A DNA stretch of 64,000 nucleotides from NCBI GenBank assembly GCA_030704615.1, contig CM060731.1, positions 18,972,001 to 19,036,000 on the forward strand, written 5' to 3'. The translations under genes were made by a program, and so were the position numbers. The notes below the pieces were generated by a model. The model did not search any database and was not told where the DNA came from. It was given only the letters and a program-made list of their open reading frames with translations. Origin of the DNA: Takakia lepidozioides. Lineage: Eukaryota > Streptophyta > Takakiopsida > Takakiales > Takakiaceae. Positions 34,863 through 46,731 of this stretch are shown here, one piece after another; positions within the stretch are counted from its first letter, which is position 1, and each line of letters begins with the position of its first letter.

Positions 34863-35197
34863 AACGAACACACTGGTTACACAAAACATGAAAACCAAAC
34901 CATCACTCTTAAAACAGTAGTCGAGCCAGGGGCACCCCAGCTATGGGGACTCCACCCCACAACAACCTACACTCCCATCATGAGTACACTCAGACCTAAA
35001 CGCATGCAGGAGTTCGGTCGCGCAGGCTCAACTCGAGAAAGATGAGCCGCGCGACTGCCGCTCTCGTGAAGATAAGATGGACCAGGTGTCAAACTAAACT
35101 TGACACCTGATTTAACACTTGACCTAAATCCAAGTGTTAAATACAAATAACTAGTTTTATTCTAGCTGTTTTCACACTGTGCTTATTTAACTTGACA
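34863..35197 (-). repeat. 5' LTR of gypsy copy 1, missing its 3' end
   Basis: 335 bp nearly identical to 23501-23837. The 87 bp that should follow (the LTR 3' end) are absent; captured sequence starts instead, and no primer-binding site is recognisable. The outer end is intact and abuts the target duplication GAAG (35198-35201). Confidence 0.88.
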
Positions 35198-35201
35198 GAA
35201 G

Positions 35202-36290
35202 GTTTATTCGCCCTCCCACGGGTTTGGGCGTTTCCGACACTCGTAAGACCTCGCCACCATTCCCACATGGCAGCGTTACTACTCTCTTGCGGCCATCTAT
35301 GACCACTCCGGATTTGCTCAAAAGGTCATCCCCAAAATGAGATCCACTCCATCGATCTTGCAGATGGTGAAGTTCTCACGTCCCTCCCAACTCCCCAGTT
35401 GAAGAGGAACATCAAACATCAACCTTGTCGCCAATTGCGGTTCTCCTTTGGCAGAACGCACCTCAATAGAGGCCCCCACGTCACTTGTCGGGAGTCCCAG
35501 CTTTTGTGTCGTTGCCGATGTCATGAAGGAGTGCGACACTCCTGTGTCCACCAACAACGACACGTTAGTTCCGGATATTATCCCATCCACGAACAATAAC
35601 TGACTCCCTTTACGTAAGGCGCCAGTTTCCTGATACAACTCACAAGAAAATTTGCCTACCTTGCAAGTCCTGGCGACCACCGCTTCCACCAAGCGACTGA
35701 TGGTATCTTCCGACAGCTCTGTGGTCGCCCGAGTCATGTTCAATTGTCGGGGCTTCGTGCACTTCTTGGCCATGTGCCCGGGCTCCCCGCAATTGAAACA
35801 TACTCCATCAAAGGTCGCCTTCTGTCCGCCATAGGCCGCTCCACCCGCTTTTCCTTTCGAAGCACCGGGTGCCGCCTTGACTTGTGAAGGCCCTCCCTTC
35901 GATTTCCACGTGCCATTGTCGCCGCGTGGCCTATCCCACTTCTTTTCCGGTCGGAAGGAGTCACCTTCCCGCCGGGTCTTCTTGTGGTTCAGCTCCGTAC
36001 GGCCTTGTCTTTCACCCTTAGGGACATCCGAGAAACATGCAGCCCTCTCAATTGCCTCGCTCAAAGTTTTAGGTGACTTCTCCTCCAACTTCCGCCTGGC
36101 CCATGGGGCCAGTCCCGCCACAAAGTTGAAGACCATTTCTGGTTCTGCCATGTCCGCGACTTCGAGCAACAGCACATTGAAAGCCTGGACATATCCCCGA
36201 ATGTCATCTGTTTGCTACTCATCCACCACATTATGCAGTGAAAAGCAACCGCACCATTGGCGAACGTAGGTCCTAAGACATCCCACGTGA
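35202..36290 (-). pseudogene. Outer Ty3/gypsy element, gag-protease part
   Basis: The upstream half of the element whose RT lies at 22001-23409. Visible: gag core (FNVLLLEVADMAEPEMVFNF, LAPWARRKLEEKSPKTLSEA), a basic linker, one CCHC knuckle CFNCGEPGHMAKKC, and a retropepsin with LLVDTGVSHSFM followed by DLILGMTF. Directly after that, a one-base deletion creates a stop (35318). In the shifted frame the protein continues SKSGVVIDGRKRVV and runs to INLL at the insertion point. The N-terminal gag fades out near 36290. Confidence 0.92.
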
Positions 36291-36525
36291 GCGTTGTATG
36301 GAAGATTGAAGATTGAATCATTGTAACAATTCACTTAATTGCAACCCACCTTTGGCGAACGAAGGTGCTTCATATTGTAGTAGCAAAATGTGATACAACA
36401 ATATTGAAATGAGGTGGATGAAGACTTCATCATCTCACTTATCAGGAACCCACCTTTGGCGAACGTAGGTGCCCCATCTTTTACTGATGATGTGCCTTCC
36501 ATCTCCGACAAACGTAGGCTCCCCG
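36244..36525. repeat. GC-rich palindromic repeats, cluster 1
   Basis: Four copies of a short motif in AT-rich DNA near 36252-36274, 36344-36369, 36448-36472 and 36494-36524. The two best read ACCCACCTTTGGCGAACG then a stem partner AAGGTGC or TAGGTGC. The arms can pair to form a hairpin. Related motifs occur at 38410-39385 and 43403-44123. Confidence 0.65.
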
Positions 36526-36770
36526 GGTTGGTTCACAACGCATAAAGGCTATTATTTATCGCAGGTATTCAATGAAAAGTATTGCACCTTCATCAGTTCA
36601 AATCATAGTAATGTCGTAGTAATTTCTGCCATGGCAACATCGTGGGCCATTAATGTAGATGATTCTAGGTAGGTTTGCCATAATTGCGGAGTAATGAACA
36701 GATTTGTTTTTGGTTTGGCTGCCCACCGAACCTAGCATGTTTGCTATGTATGGAAGTTTGGTTAGTGTGT

Positions 36771-36780
36771 GTATATATAT
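36771..36780 (+). promoter_or_regulatory. TATA box of the coiled-coil gene
   Basis: TATATATATC lies 136 bp upstream of the ATG at 36916. The stretch between is pyrimidine-rich, as expected of a plant 5' leader. Confidence 0.5.
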
Positions 36781-36915
36781 CCCTGTGACAATCCTTCTCA
36801 TCTCACTCTCACTTGCTTCCTCTGTTGCTCTGCTATTTCACACTCTTGTTCTCTTACTTTCAATCCATACTTTCTGTCATCTTCTTGTATTCTCCCTTCT
36901 CCCGTTATTTTCTCT

Positions 36916-37587
36916 ATGGGCTCATGGAGCTCCCCATCCTCTCTTCTTGAGGTTGATGGCAGGAGTTATGTAGAAGAGTTGAAACAGAATGTGTCAACTC
37001 TGAGAAGCTGTATTATTTCTACGACCGCAACTATCCGCGAGGAGTTCGATAGAATCTTGAAAGAGGTAGAGCGCTATTATGAACGTGACACAAACGACGG
37101 CTCTTACGGTGAGTTGATCCACCTCTTGTACGATTACAAGAATCTTGTGGTGGACGTTGAGGGTCTATGCGTCCACCGGCACGACTTGGACAAGGAAATT
37201 TGGGAGCAGGAGAACAGCCGTGCTGCTCAAGTTGGTCTTCGTAAGATGGACTTCATTGCATACCAAGAGGACCTAATCCTGCACTTTAGAGCTGAAAACA
37301 GGCGTTTGCACACGGAGGGTCAGAGCAGGTCGAGGGCTGCAGTAGAACATAAGCGTCGGGCCATTCATTTCGAACAGATGCTGCAGCATGAAAGAAGTTC
37401 CAGGGAACTTAATTTTGAGATAACGGCGAGAGAGCACAGGGTGGCTTCACTGAGACTAAATACGGCTGCACTACTTAGGTGCACGGCTGTGGTTTTACAG
37501 AAAAACGATCTCATTCATTTGGTTGAGGCTAGTTCATGGGGACAAAGCAGTATCGTAGTAGTGGCAACAAGCAGCAGCTGTGCATAG
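36916..37587 (+). CDS. Coiled-coil protein of unknown function
   Basis: A frame of 223 codons from MGSWSSPSSLL. The frame is open further upstream to 36769, but that part is pyrimidine-driven and contains the predicted TATA and leader, so I chose the inner ATG. Residues 20-190 are highly charged and predicted helical, with heptad-like stretches (YVEELKQNVSTL, EEFDRILKEVERYYERD, HKRRAIHFEQMLQHE). There is no signal peptide, membrane segment or named domain. The C-terminus is Ser/Ala/Val-rich. No damage is visible. It could be a small host gene or the ORF1-like protein of a transposon, since the surroundings are repeat-rich. I do not recognise the family. Confidence 0.5.
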   Translation: MGSWSSPSSLLEVDGRSYVEELKQNVSTLRSCIISTTATIREEFDRILKEVERYYERDTNDGSYGELIHLLYDYKNLVVDVEGLCVHRHDLDKEIWEQENSRAAQVGLRKMDFIAYQEDLILHFRAENRRLHTEGQSRSRAAVEHKRRAIHFEQMLQHERSSRELNFEITAREHRVASLRLNTAALLRCTAVVLQKNDLIHLVEASSWGQSSIVVVATSSSCA

Positions 37588-39679
37588 TTCAATGTAGTGC
37601 TTGTGTCATTGGAGACCCTTGGGTCATTGTTGTTTTTATTTTTGGGTTGTATACTTGCATGAGCTGAACCGTTCTTCATGTTTCATTGATTTTGAAATAC
37701 AAAGAATGTCGACTTGAAATTGTTTACTAGAATTATCCTCCCTCGACAATCCATTTAGAGATTGTTTTGACCGATTAAACATGTTCTTTTTGAATTTAAA
37801 TAGGTTAATCACATTTGTTGCAGGGATAGTTATTAATAGTGCATTATGTTATTGAACTATTAATATGAACATATCCCAACTCCAACTGCCTAAGGTCGTT
37901 AAGAATTTTGCTATGCACCATAAATGAAAAAACTTATGCCACCTTCAAGTAAGATGGTATTGAATTTGGAAATCACTGAATCAAGAGGTCCTTCAACCGG
38001 AACTGGAGCAAACCAATGTACGTGAATCTATGTCTTAAGATGGTAAAATGTTGTTTGGTTAAAACTTAAAATTTCTGTTTATGTTGTCCAAAATCATGCA
38101 GTTTCCTATGGTTCGAAGGGTTTAGGATAACGAGTTTAGCAAAATTGACAATTCGAATGGCAAAAGTAGTCGACCAATGTACATTAGTGGTTAATTTGTA
38201 AATGTATTCAAAATCATCCAACTTCCTATTTTTGGTAGGGCTACCGATATTCCGTTCAGCAAAATCGACCTTCGAATGCCAATTGTAGTCAACCACCGAA
38301 CAGTCACTACCAGTTTTTTGAATATTATTTCGGATATAAATCTACCAACCGTGCTTTCAAGCGCATCATTATACTATAAAAAATAATTGTCATATTTACC
38401 CAACCGGCACCTCTGGCTGCCAAAGGTGGTTTAAATTGTTCAAAACATTTTGCAGAACCATAAGATCCTAAGTAACCTTCGATCCCCGAAGGTGCACAAG
38501 AGGAACTTGATACGATGTCATCTTTCGTAGTCGACATCAATTGTCATAGTGCTTGAAGGCGGACCACATCATTTTTCAGGGAAAAAAATAGAATCCACGA
38601 CCCCAATTCAGCCACACTTTTCAACATTCGTCCAACAAAGGTGCCTCTCCGGTGCCATACACTCTCTGTTATATATGTAATTATGCCAGGTCCGTCTTTT
38701 CTGATAGTTTTATTTATGTATTTGGTTGATTTTGCCACCTTCGTTGAACGGAGGTTTGTCAATTGATGTTTTTACTATGAGTCTAATAGTTATATGGTCT
38801 GTCATGTTTGATAATATAATTTCGACCACTATTGATTTTAACTGTAAAACGGTGTGCCCACTGGTGATTTTTACTCTTATATTATATGAAATGGTCTGAG
38901 ATGGTTATCTTATTTTGGAGCCAAATAAATGTTAGATTGGTTGTAGGTGTTCATTGGTTTGCGACCTTCAAGTGCAACTGGTCTTGTATTTTGAAGTTCC
39001 CGTGTATTTTGAAGTTCAGTTCCCGTGTCTCTCCATATCGGGAGTTTCACATTATTCAAATATTATATCAAGTTATTGTTGTCCTTCCTATTTTTGAATA
39101 TTTCCTATTTAAATTTTATATTTATTAATGAAATATGTGTAGTATATATTTATGAAATTGCCACCTTCGGATGCCGAAGGTCTTGAACTTTGGGAGTTCT
39201 ATTGTGTGCTGGAGAGTGTAGGCCCTATGTTGATTCATATTTTGAGTTTTCTTATTGCAACATTTTATCAAAATTTTGTTGTCTTTTATTTTATTTTCTA
39301 TATTTATTTATTTTAATTTACAGATGTATTAATCATAATATATAAATATTCACTGTCTAAAATGCCACCTCCGGATGCCGAAGGTGCATTCTGGGGATTT
39401 ATTCTCTTGCCTGATTCTTAGAAGATGCCTGGAAGATGCTTTGTTTTACCTGATATTTTCGTCGATTTTTTAGGTACATGCTATTTTAAGTATATTAAAT
39501 TATCGTTGAACTGTTTGTTATTTCAAATACATGTTATTTACTTTTCACATTTACCAATCATATGTTTTATGAATACAGTTTCTATTCTCTTTTAATATTT
39601 CCATAATATTTATAATTTGTATTAGTTGTTTACTATTGTTTTTTTTCTTCATAATTTTTGCCCGCATTAGTCTTCACAT
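37588..39679. repeat. AT-rich interval with palindromes, cluster 2
   Basis: No gene seen. The DNA is strongly AT-rich but punctuated by short GC-rich inverted repeats: 38410-38431, 38474-38494, about 38634, 38736-38760, 39163-39181 and 39367-39385. The clearest is ACCTTCGGATGCCGAAGGT at 39163-39181, with perfect 8-bp arms around ATG. The copy at 39367 differs by one base. Confidence 0.65.
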
Positions 39680-41184
39680 GTGCCACATGTCACATCCGCC
39701 ATAAACAGAATGTCACATTTATTTCCGTGGAAATGGTATATTAAGCACGGGTTGCCCTTTCTTATCCAGAATCTCACCCACCTTACTATTTCTGCTTACC
39801 CTAGAATGGAGCAAGGTGACCCTTCAAAACGATGTTATGATCTGCGAAGCAAATGTAACCCTAGTAGTAGTGTGTCAAGAGAGCAGACTTGCGGTGGTGG
39901 CCGTCAGAGGCGTGGTGGCCGTTCTCATTCATGAGAAATGGATGAGGTAAAGTTCTCTTTTCACTTTGTGTAATTCTCTTCCCCTGTTCTGTTGCTAGTT
40001 TACTGTGGGCTCTCTTGTAATTTGTGTTGTTACACTCTAGGCCCTCTTATTGCTTCTCTTGTTGCTTCTGGTATCGTAAGCTTCTGGTATCATAAGTTTT
40101 ACCTCTTAGGTTCTCTCTTGTGTTAAGCTTCTGGTTTAGAGCAACGTATACATTGGGGCTACTTTGCCCGTCTTGAGCACCTGGAGAAGGCTGCTGGAGC
40201 AATCCGGGCTTGTGCGTGTACCTCTGTTCCTCCTACATGCGAGTTTGGTTGCCGTCCTTGAGCATCGTCTCGGTTTTGCTTCTTTCTTGTAAGCTGCACT
40301 TCTGCTTTCTAGGTTTGCTTCTCGTGTTTAGTCCGCGTTGTTCGTGTACTCCTATTCCTCTTACATGCGAGTCTGTCCGCGTTGTTCCTGTACATTCCTC
40401 CTACATGCGACTCCGATTGCGAGTGTGCATGCCATCTGGTATTTTTCTTTTTTTCTCGTATGGTGCACGTTTGCTTTGTATGGTTGCTTATCCTATTTTT
40501 TCTTCCTCCTAAGCCATTGCATCTTGTTGCAGCTCCTCTTGTTTTGTTATTTCGGGCCTGCCATGCCCTTACACAACTTAGAGAGAGCGAAAGTGTGCTT
40601 CTCAGATCGTTGAAGGAGATAGAATGCTTCTGTGACATATTCACTTAGCCACATTGAGAATGGAATCACGACCTTGCACGCGGGCGGGCAAACAATCATT
40701 GTAACGGACACCATGGGCTAGGGTGCAAGTCCACCGGCTCTTCTCCCATTTACTGCACGACTGGCTCTCCCATATAATGCCTGCTTATGCATTGTGCCTA
40801 TCCTGCCTGCTTGGCGCACTTTGTTTTTCTGGAGTTTGGTTGCCGTCGTAGAAGCGAGTGGCCCACAAATCTAACATGAAACATTGGCTTCCATAAATGG
40901 TTGTTCTATGCGCTCTTCCTCCTCGCATGGTGTACCTATTCGGTTTTCTTGTAGATACTTGCTGCTCCACTTCTGTGTGCCTACAATGGGCTCTAGTAAG
41001 CCGCGGTAGTTGTTGTACCTTTTCATTTGCTTTATGCTTATGCGTACATTGTGTGCAGGATTTGGAGGGGGGCGGGAATTTCTCAGATGGAGGCCTTAGT
41101 AACCTCCTAGAGAGAGCGGACATTCTGCAGTCTTCTTTCACTCTTTTTTCCAATTCCAGATAGTTGTGAGAATGGATCAATGGA
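39680..41184 (+). other. Possible 5' part of the ParB/methyltransferase gene
   Basis: A short open segment at 39806-39934 reads MEQGDPSKRCYDLRSK then a Gly/Arg-rich end. 40000-41180 is T-rich and intron-like, with pyrimidine tracts and no coding motif. It may be the first exon and intron of the gene recognised from 41190 on; this is a guess from position and orientation only. Confidence 0.25.
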
Positions 41185-41189
41185 GGAGG

Positions 41190-43280
41190 GGGACTGTTAG
41201 CGACTCCTTACGTCGATCGGGCGTTGTTGCCGACTACAAGTGATCAGCTGGGGCAGGTACATCTGGCGGCTCCCACGAGAAAGGCCATCGCAGGTGGGGC
41301 GGGGGCAGACCAGCAGTCGGACTCAGAGGTACAATGTTTCTCCACTCCCCAAAAGCAGGTCACCATCAGGCCCAGGACGATTGTGCAGAGTAGCCCTGGA
41401 GCTTCTGTGACGGCTTCCACACTTGACCTGCCGGCAGCAACAACGCACTCCTTGTACAATGAACAGGAAGTGGGGGGGGGGGGGGTCGAGAGACCAACGC
41501 ACTTGCACTTGCATCTGTACCCGAGGAAATGTTGGAACAAGGTGATGCTATGAAGCAGTTACAGGTCCTTGATGATCACAATGCTAGAAACCTGCGTCCG
41601 TGGTGAATAAATTGGCAATTACTAAACCCACCCTGCCTCCAAATGTGCCCCTTTGCAGAATGATATTGAATCCCAAAATTAGGCCAATAGTTGGGGAGAA
41701 TGCAGGGGATGCATTGAGAGTGTATTTCTTAACAAATGGGTATGTGGAAGGTCGTGGATATTTCTTTTTGGCCCCTACAGACGAGGAGGAGATTCTTGCT
41801 TTGGTGACGGATGAGATTCGAGCGGGGTGGAGTGCCCATTGGAAACAAGTTAGCAATGAGTTTGATGCTGATTGCGAAGCGGATGCAAATTGGGCATGGT
41901 TGAAGAATCGGATGTTTTACGTATGGGATTGTAAGCACCGCTTGCACACGTGGTTGAAGCTTATCAATATCTTAAAGACAAATGAGAAACCATGGCATGT
42001 GCATGTGCAAGCGAAGATATTGTGATGCCAGGCCAGCACTATCGGCATGCTGAAAGCTGCCATGTTCCAAACCAATGCGTAAGGCTACTTTCCTGCTTGT
42101 TTTGATGACATTCACATGAAATGGATTTCCAAATGTATAGTCAACAAGATTGCAATTGAAAACCAATACGAATTGCATGTGTTGGTTGCAACATTAATGA
42201 GAAGGGGTTCGTGAAGACTGAGGACATCCACAACCTCTGGTACATTCAAATGATCGGCACAAGCCCTCTGGAGCAGTACAAAGGGCTCCTCACCAAACGC
42301 CACTACGACAAATCATTGGCGAAGGAAGCTGGAAAGACATGGAATACTATGACACAAGAGCCTATGATCGAGATTCTAGCCCGAGTACCCTGTCTTTTCA
42401 TTTTTGTGGCTTTCCGGTTGGTTGGAATCACAGATGTGGATGCATAGGGAGGATGCTAATAAACATTGATCGATTTGCATATAGGGGGACATAATGAAGG
42501 CAATTGCACATACAAAGATTAGGTACGAAGCCGAAACCCCAGAGGAAGAGAGGAACCGCGAAGGAATGGCTGTTGCAATAGTTGCAGCTAAAAATGCTGC
42601 CAAAGCTAAAGCATCTAAGCAGATGGCGAAGAAGCTTCCCATTTGCGATCCGGCCAACGGCCGGAGTTTTTGCCAACCCTACAGACTTGCCAAGAGGGGG
42701 GAAAAGAGTAGGCTTGGAGAGAGCCTACCTAATTGCAACTTCCGAGGTATCCCCAAAAGAGAAGCAGCGGTGGCTGCAGCTGCATATTGCAGCACCTGCC
42801 CAGCAGGCAGAGGCCTACTTTCCAGGAGCTGAAGGAAAGATCACTGACAAGATTATGGACAAGTGGTTGGCCAAGGAAACGTGGTGGTTTCAGGTGAGGA
42901 AATTTTTTGCCATGAAATATTTCAGTTTGTACTTATAACATCTGTTATGAGCATCTCTAAATAGTGCATATGATGGCAATAGGTTGCCACAGAGGCTATG
43001 GAGTTGTTCGCCAAGATCACAGAAACAAATGAGGGGGTGCACTTGCATTTGAGAAGTGGATATTTGAATGGAAGAAGAGGGCCTACAAGAAGTTGTTCAA
43101 GCCGGAGATCGAGTCCCATCGCAGGACAATGCTGTTGTTTGACGAATCAGGTGGACCTCGTGCTGCCAAAAGGCTGCTGTACAGATGCGAACTCACCCAT
43201 AATCCTACTCTTACCACACTCACCTGGTGCTCTCGTAAATATAATGACGCTTCTGAACCCTCTAACCTTCGTTGAAAAAC
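41190..43280 (+). pseudogene. ParB-like segment of a broken gene
   Basis: The strongest part is 41600-42025, 141 codons. It contains NPKIRPIVGENAGDALRVYF, then FFLAPTDEEEILALVTDEIR, then MFYVWDCKHRLHTWLKLI. The last motif resembles the DGxHR box of ParB/sulfiredoxin-fold domains, with Cys-Lys in place of Gly-Asn. The frame continues upstream across a one-base shift near 41605 (DHNARNLRP), into a poly-G tract at 41471-41483. Downstream pieces in other frames (42211-42447, 42494-42832, 42998-43275) include an Ala/Lys-rich helix and KEKQRWLQLHIAAPAQQAEA. The ParB reading is tentative. Either introns or decay explain the broken frames. Confidence 0.4.
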
Positions 43281-43402
43281 ATCCCGAGGTACATAGTAAC
43301 GTTCTGGCTTGTCCAAAACTACGGCCATAGAGAAGTCATATCCTCAATAGCAATGGACCTTCATTGGACAAAGGTGGATACAGGAAACCACATACTCTTG
43401 TT

Positions 43403-44123
43403 ACCCACCTTCGCTCGACGCAGGTGGGTCGTATACTGCCCGTAATGCCCTTCCTCTTGAAAGGAAATTATTTTAATTTGTGATAGAGACTTTGATCCTA
43501 AACCCAATAACAAAAACACAAAACATATCCCTTATAAAGAAATAAGTTGTTTCAAGTCAACCAACATCGTTCACCCACCTTCGGTGGACGTAGGTGGGTC
43601 ATTGACCAACATCAACTAAATATGACTGGAAAGAAAATAATTAATTAATATGAAACAATGCTTATTTTTTAATTTACTCGAGGGGCCCCAATATAAAGTC
43701 ACCCTTTACCCTAAATTTAAGCATATACAAGGTTTTACTTTAATTAACTCTTGTCTCTCCAGCGCTATTTAGTATTCTCTCCAATCCTCTGTGAACCTAC
43801 GTGTCCTCGGGAGGCCCTAGTAAATGGCCAGATACGCAGTAAATCAGAGAAAAATAATTTTCTTCTTTAATTACATGATTTTTTTTTGTCCAGGTTATGA
43901 TATGGACCCTCAACCCTGCTGCCTCGTCACCCCACCTTCGGTGGACTTAGGTGGTTCCTAGGCAGGCCCATACAAGACATAAATTAAGGCATAAATGTGA
44001 GGAATTTAGATTTCATTGTCAAATTATTTTATTTCTCTTCGGGGATTATATACCCTCATGTATACCCTTATAGACCCTATACCCTCTTGTATCGTCACCC
44101 ACATTCGGTGGACGTAGGTGGGT
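43403..44123. repeat. GC-rich palindromes, cluster 3
   Basis: Four hairpin-capable motifs at 43403-43429, 43573-43599, 43929-43954 and 44097-44123. Each has arms close to ACCCACCT and AGGTGGGT around a core such as TCGGTGGACGT. They sit in AT-rich DNA with spacings of 170, 356 and 168 bp. They belong to the same family as the motifs at 36244-36525. Confidence 0.75.
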
Positions 44124-44171
44124 ATCACGGTCCATGAATTCGTTCTTAATCCCCCCCATTTGTCTGATTAA

Positions 44172-45359
44172 GTGTTCTCACCCCCATTCATGCTATGTGA
44201 GGACCTTATTGCCCCAAAGGACGGTCCTCCAGGAGAGAAGGAGAAAATTACCCAGGTGGAGTCTAAGGTTGGTGAAGAGAATCTTGGAAGGCAACTCGGT
44301 GCTGTGCCGAACAACCGGAAGCTTCGACTGAAACAAGCCGTGGACACTGCTACTGCTTTGGAGGATGAAAGGGTGGCAGCTGTAGAATTAGCCATTGCGA
44401 AGAATAAAAGGAGACAGTACATTACAGTGAAGGGGAGGAATACAGGAGACAAAGCAACCACTGGCTCGGATCGTGGAGACTCTAAACTTGGAGGAAGTGC
44501 AAATGATGGGGAGCAGCTCAAGAAGAAAAGAAGGCATAGTGGGAGTAGTGGTGAGGACATTGTCTGGTCTGCAAGGTACATTGGTTCTCTTACAGCGGCT
44601 CCAGCTTCGAGTGTGTTGTGTGTTCAGGAGGATCTGGAGACATTGGCAAACTATGTAGATCTGGAAAGAAGGAGTCTTTGCTGCCAATATTTTTTTCTGT
44701 GAGCTTCCAGACGGTCATGTTATTGATCCTGTTGATCCTGCAGTAGGCAGTGAGGCTGGTCATGTTCTTGTGTGGAATGAGAATTCATATGAGAACATGC
44801 TCAACGCATTTGACATTGCATACCATTTCCTGGATGACAACGGATGTTTTATTTTGGTCGCGCCAACCGATCTCCGTACGGCGATTCGAAGGCACACAAT
44901 AAAAAAAAAGATATGATAGTGTTCAGGACTTGGACGTGCATCAATGACAAACAATTGAGGTGTAATACAGGAAAGGTAATCCCTTTTTTTATGCCTTGCA
45001 ACAGTTTTGTACATTACTCTATAAGTGTTTCAAATGTAATCATTTCCTATGACCCTGCACAAACGCTATTCTTCGACGTCCATTGTTTGGTGCTCAGGAC
45101 CTGCACAGGATTTGAAATCAGTGACCAAGGCTGTGTGCTATCGAAATATCCGGAGTGTTTCTCCGCTAATATGTTGCGGCATTTTCTACCCACATCTGAG
45201 ATGACAATGTCACCAAATGGTTCTCCTTATAGAGGTCGCAAGGAGAAGTCCCCCGCATTCTACCAGTCAATCATGGAGCTATGTTCAGCTGAGGGGGCCA
45301 AGGTTTTGGATTTGACTGCTTCGACAGTGATGAGCCCTGAGCACGCGCGGTCAGGGTAA
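44172..45359 (+). pseudogene. Beta-class amino-methyltransferase-like gene remnant
   Basis: A first frame (44172-44700) is charged and Lys-rich, with a nuclear-signal-like KKKRRH, ending DLERR. It continues one frame over: FAANIFFCELPDGHVIDPVD, then HVLVWNENSYENMLNAF, then FLDDNGCFILVAPTDLRTAI. This layout resembles motif IV and the following strand of N6-adenine/N4-cytosine methyltransferases, where DPPW or DPPY is expected; DPAV stands there. After a shift in a poly-A run (44898-44906) comes FRTWTCINDKQLRC, and at 45220-45340 KEKSPAFYQSIMELC then AKVLDLTAST, like the C-terminal SAM motif I (FxGxG region) of the same class. The order IV then I is that of beta-class enzymes. The catalytic motif looks degraded. 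Possible introns (AAAG|GTAATC near 44975) are unproven. Confidence 0.42.
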
Positions 45360-46731
45360 CGGCATAGTAGTCTAGGGGGGGCCAAGGTAAGTTGCGGTGT
45401 AGGTTGGGCTCACTGAACTGCCTACCCAACTGCGGTTAGTGCAGGGGCTCCGTGGTCGTACATGGTGGCTATGATCAATATCTAAGTCCTACCGGCAAAG
45501 ATAAATCACGTACTCCTCTTCACAGGGCGAGTTTGCGTTTCTAAGTCCTACGGTATCCTATAATCTACTCAGTAATTGCCTTCCAAGTCTTTGTGTTTTT
45601 ATTGGCTAATTCCTACCGCCTAGGCCCCAGAGCCGTCTATAGTCGAGACATGTTTTAATCCCTTCACAAGGCACCTCCCGAGCCTAGGGAGGAGAGGGAA
45701 AATCGTCCTCTCCAACTGCCCCTCCTTCGCCGAGGGCTTGAGTTCAAGTCACCTCTAAATGGAAGGGCCAACGCTTCCTACCCCGGTGCCTAAATACTTT
45801 GTTTTAGCAACGGAGTGGCCAAAATGCCTATCATCATCCAATAGGTTCACTCAATTCAATAAGGTGGTTCTAAGCCCCTCGACTCAACAAATTCAATCAG
45901 TTTAATCAACACCCTGCAGGCTATAACGAGCACCACGTTCATCTATCCTAATTAAGCAATTTCGCAAATTAGAAATGCTCGAAAATAAAAGAAATTAAGA
46001 AAATCAGGAAAAATACCTCCCATATGGGAAATCATGTGGGGAATCCAAAGATACCCTTGGGGCCTAAAGATGCCCTTGGGAACCCCATGGGAATCCAATG
46101 AGAAGCGATGAACACCCAGGAACCGTTCCTTGCCACGGGGAACTGCCGCGGCTCTATTGGATGAATGAATATCGCTAAGAGCTCATCCCTGCAATTACAT
46201 TCGTTAGTCCAGAACATGCATGCGTAAATAATAAAACAACCACTGGTGGGTCCAAGCCAGATTTCACCCCCTTACATTATTTTAAGGCGCTGGTGCGTTT
46301 TCCCTCCGTGGAAAAAGTCATCCTCTACCTTGGGCTCTGACACAAAGGCTCACTGTAGCCGAGTTTTTAGGACAGAGTACTTTCTCTCCTCCCTTGTCTC
46401 ACGAGGTCTCCGCCTCTAGCTCACTGCCCTCAGACTGGCTTGGCTCTCTCTTGGAGTCCTAAGAACGCTCCCCTCCAAGGCTACGTCCTCTCAAAATCCT
46501 AGATTTTATCTATCACTGGCGCCTTAGATAATGGCTCCTAACCCTTAGAGGGGTATAAATTGAATCTAATAGCTAAAGGTAAGAATACCCCCCCAAACGC
46601 ATTGCCCACTGGGTAAAACGTCGCCACCACGTGGCGGGGCGCAGATTCGTGCGTAGCGGTCCAAACCGCGGAACGCTGTGGTTAACGCTAGCGTCCGCCG
46701 GTCCGTCTCAACTTTTGGTTATCCAGCGGGT
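45360..46731. other. Interval without a recognised gene
   Basis: Nothing coding is recognisable. Several stretches are pyrimidine-rich, and CCTCCCGAGCCTAGGGAGG near 45676-45694 is a short perfect inverted repeat. It ends at the LTR of the second gypsy copy. Confidence 0.5.

Noticed and set aside
34863-35197. Reading this as a solo LTR of an unrelated element
   Set aside because: Its outer end abuts the second copy of the GAAG target duplication, and it is nearly identical to the LTR at the other end, so it belongs to the same insertion.
36244-44123. Spaced palindromes resembling a CRISPR array
   Set aside because: Spacing is irregular (tens to thousands of bases), repeats are degenerate, there are no cas genes, and the DNA is eukaryotic.
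44172-45359. Calling a functional N6-adenine methyltransferase
   Set aside because: The expected DPPW or DPPY catalytic motif reads DPAV at best, and the frame is broken at least twice.
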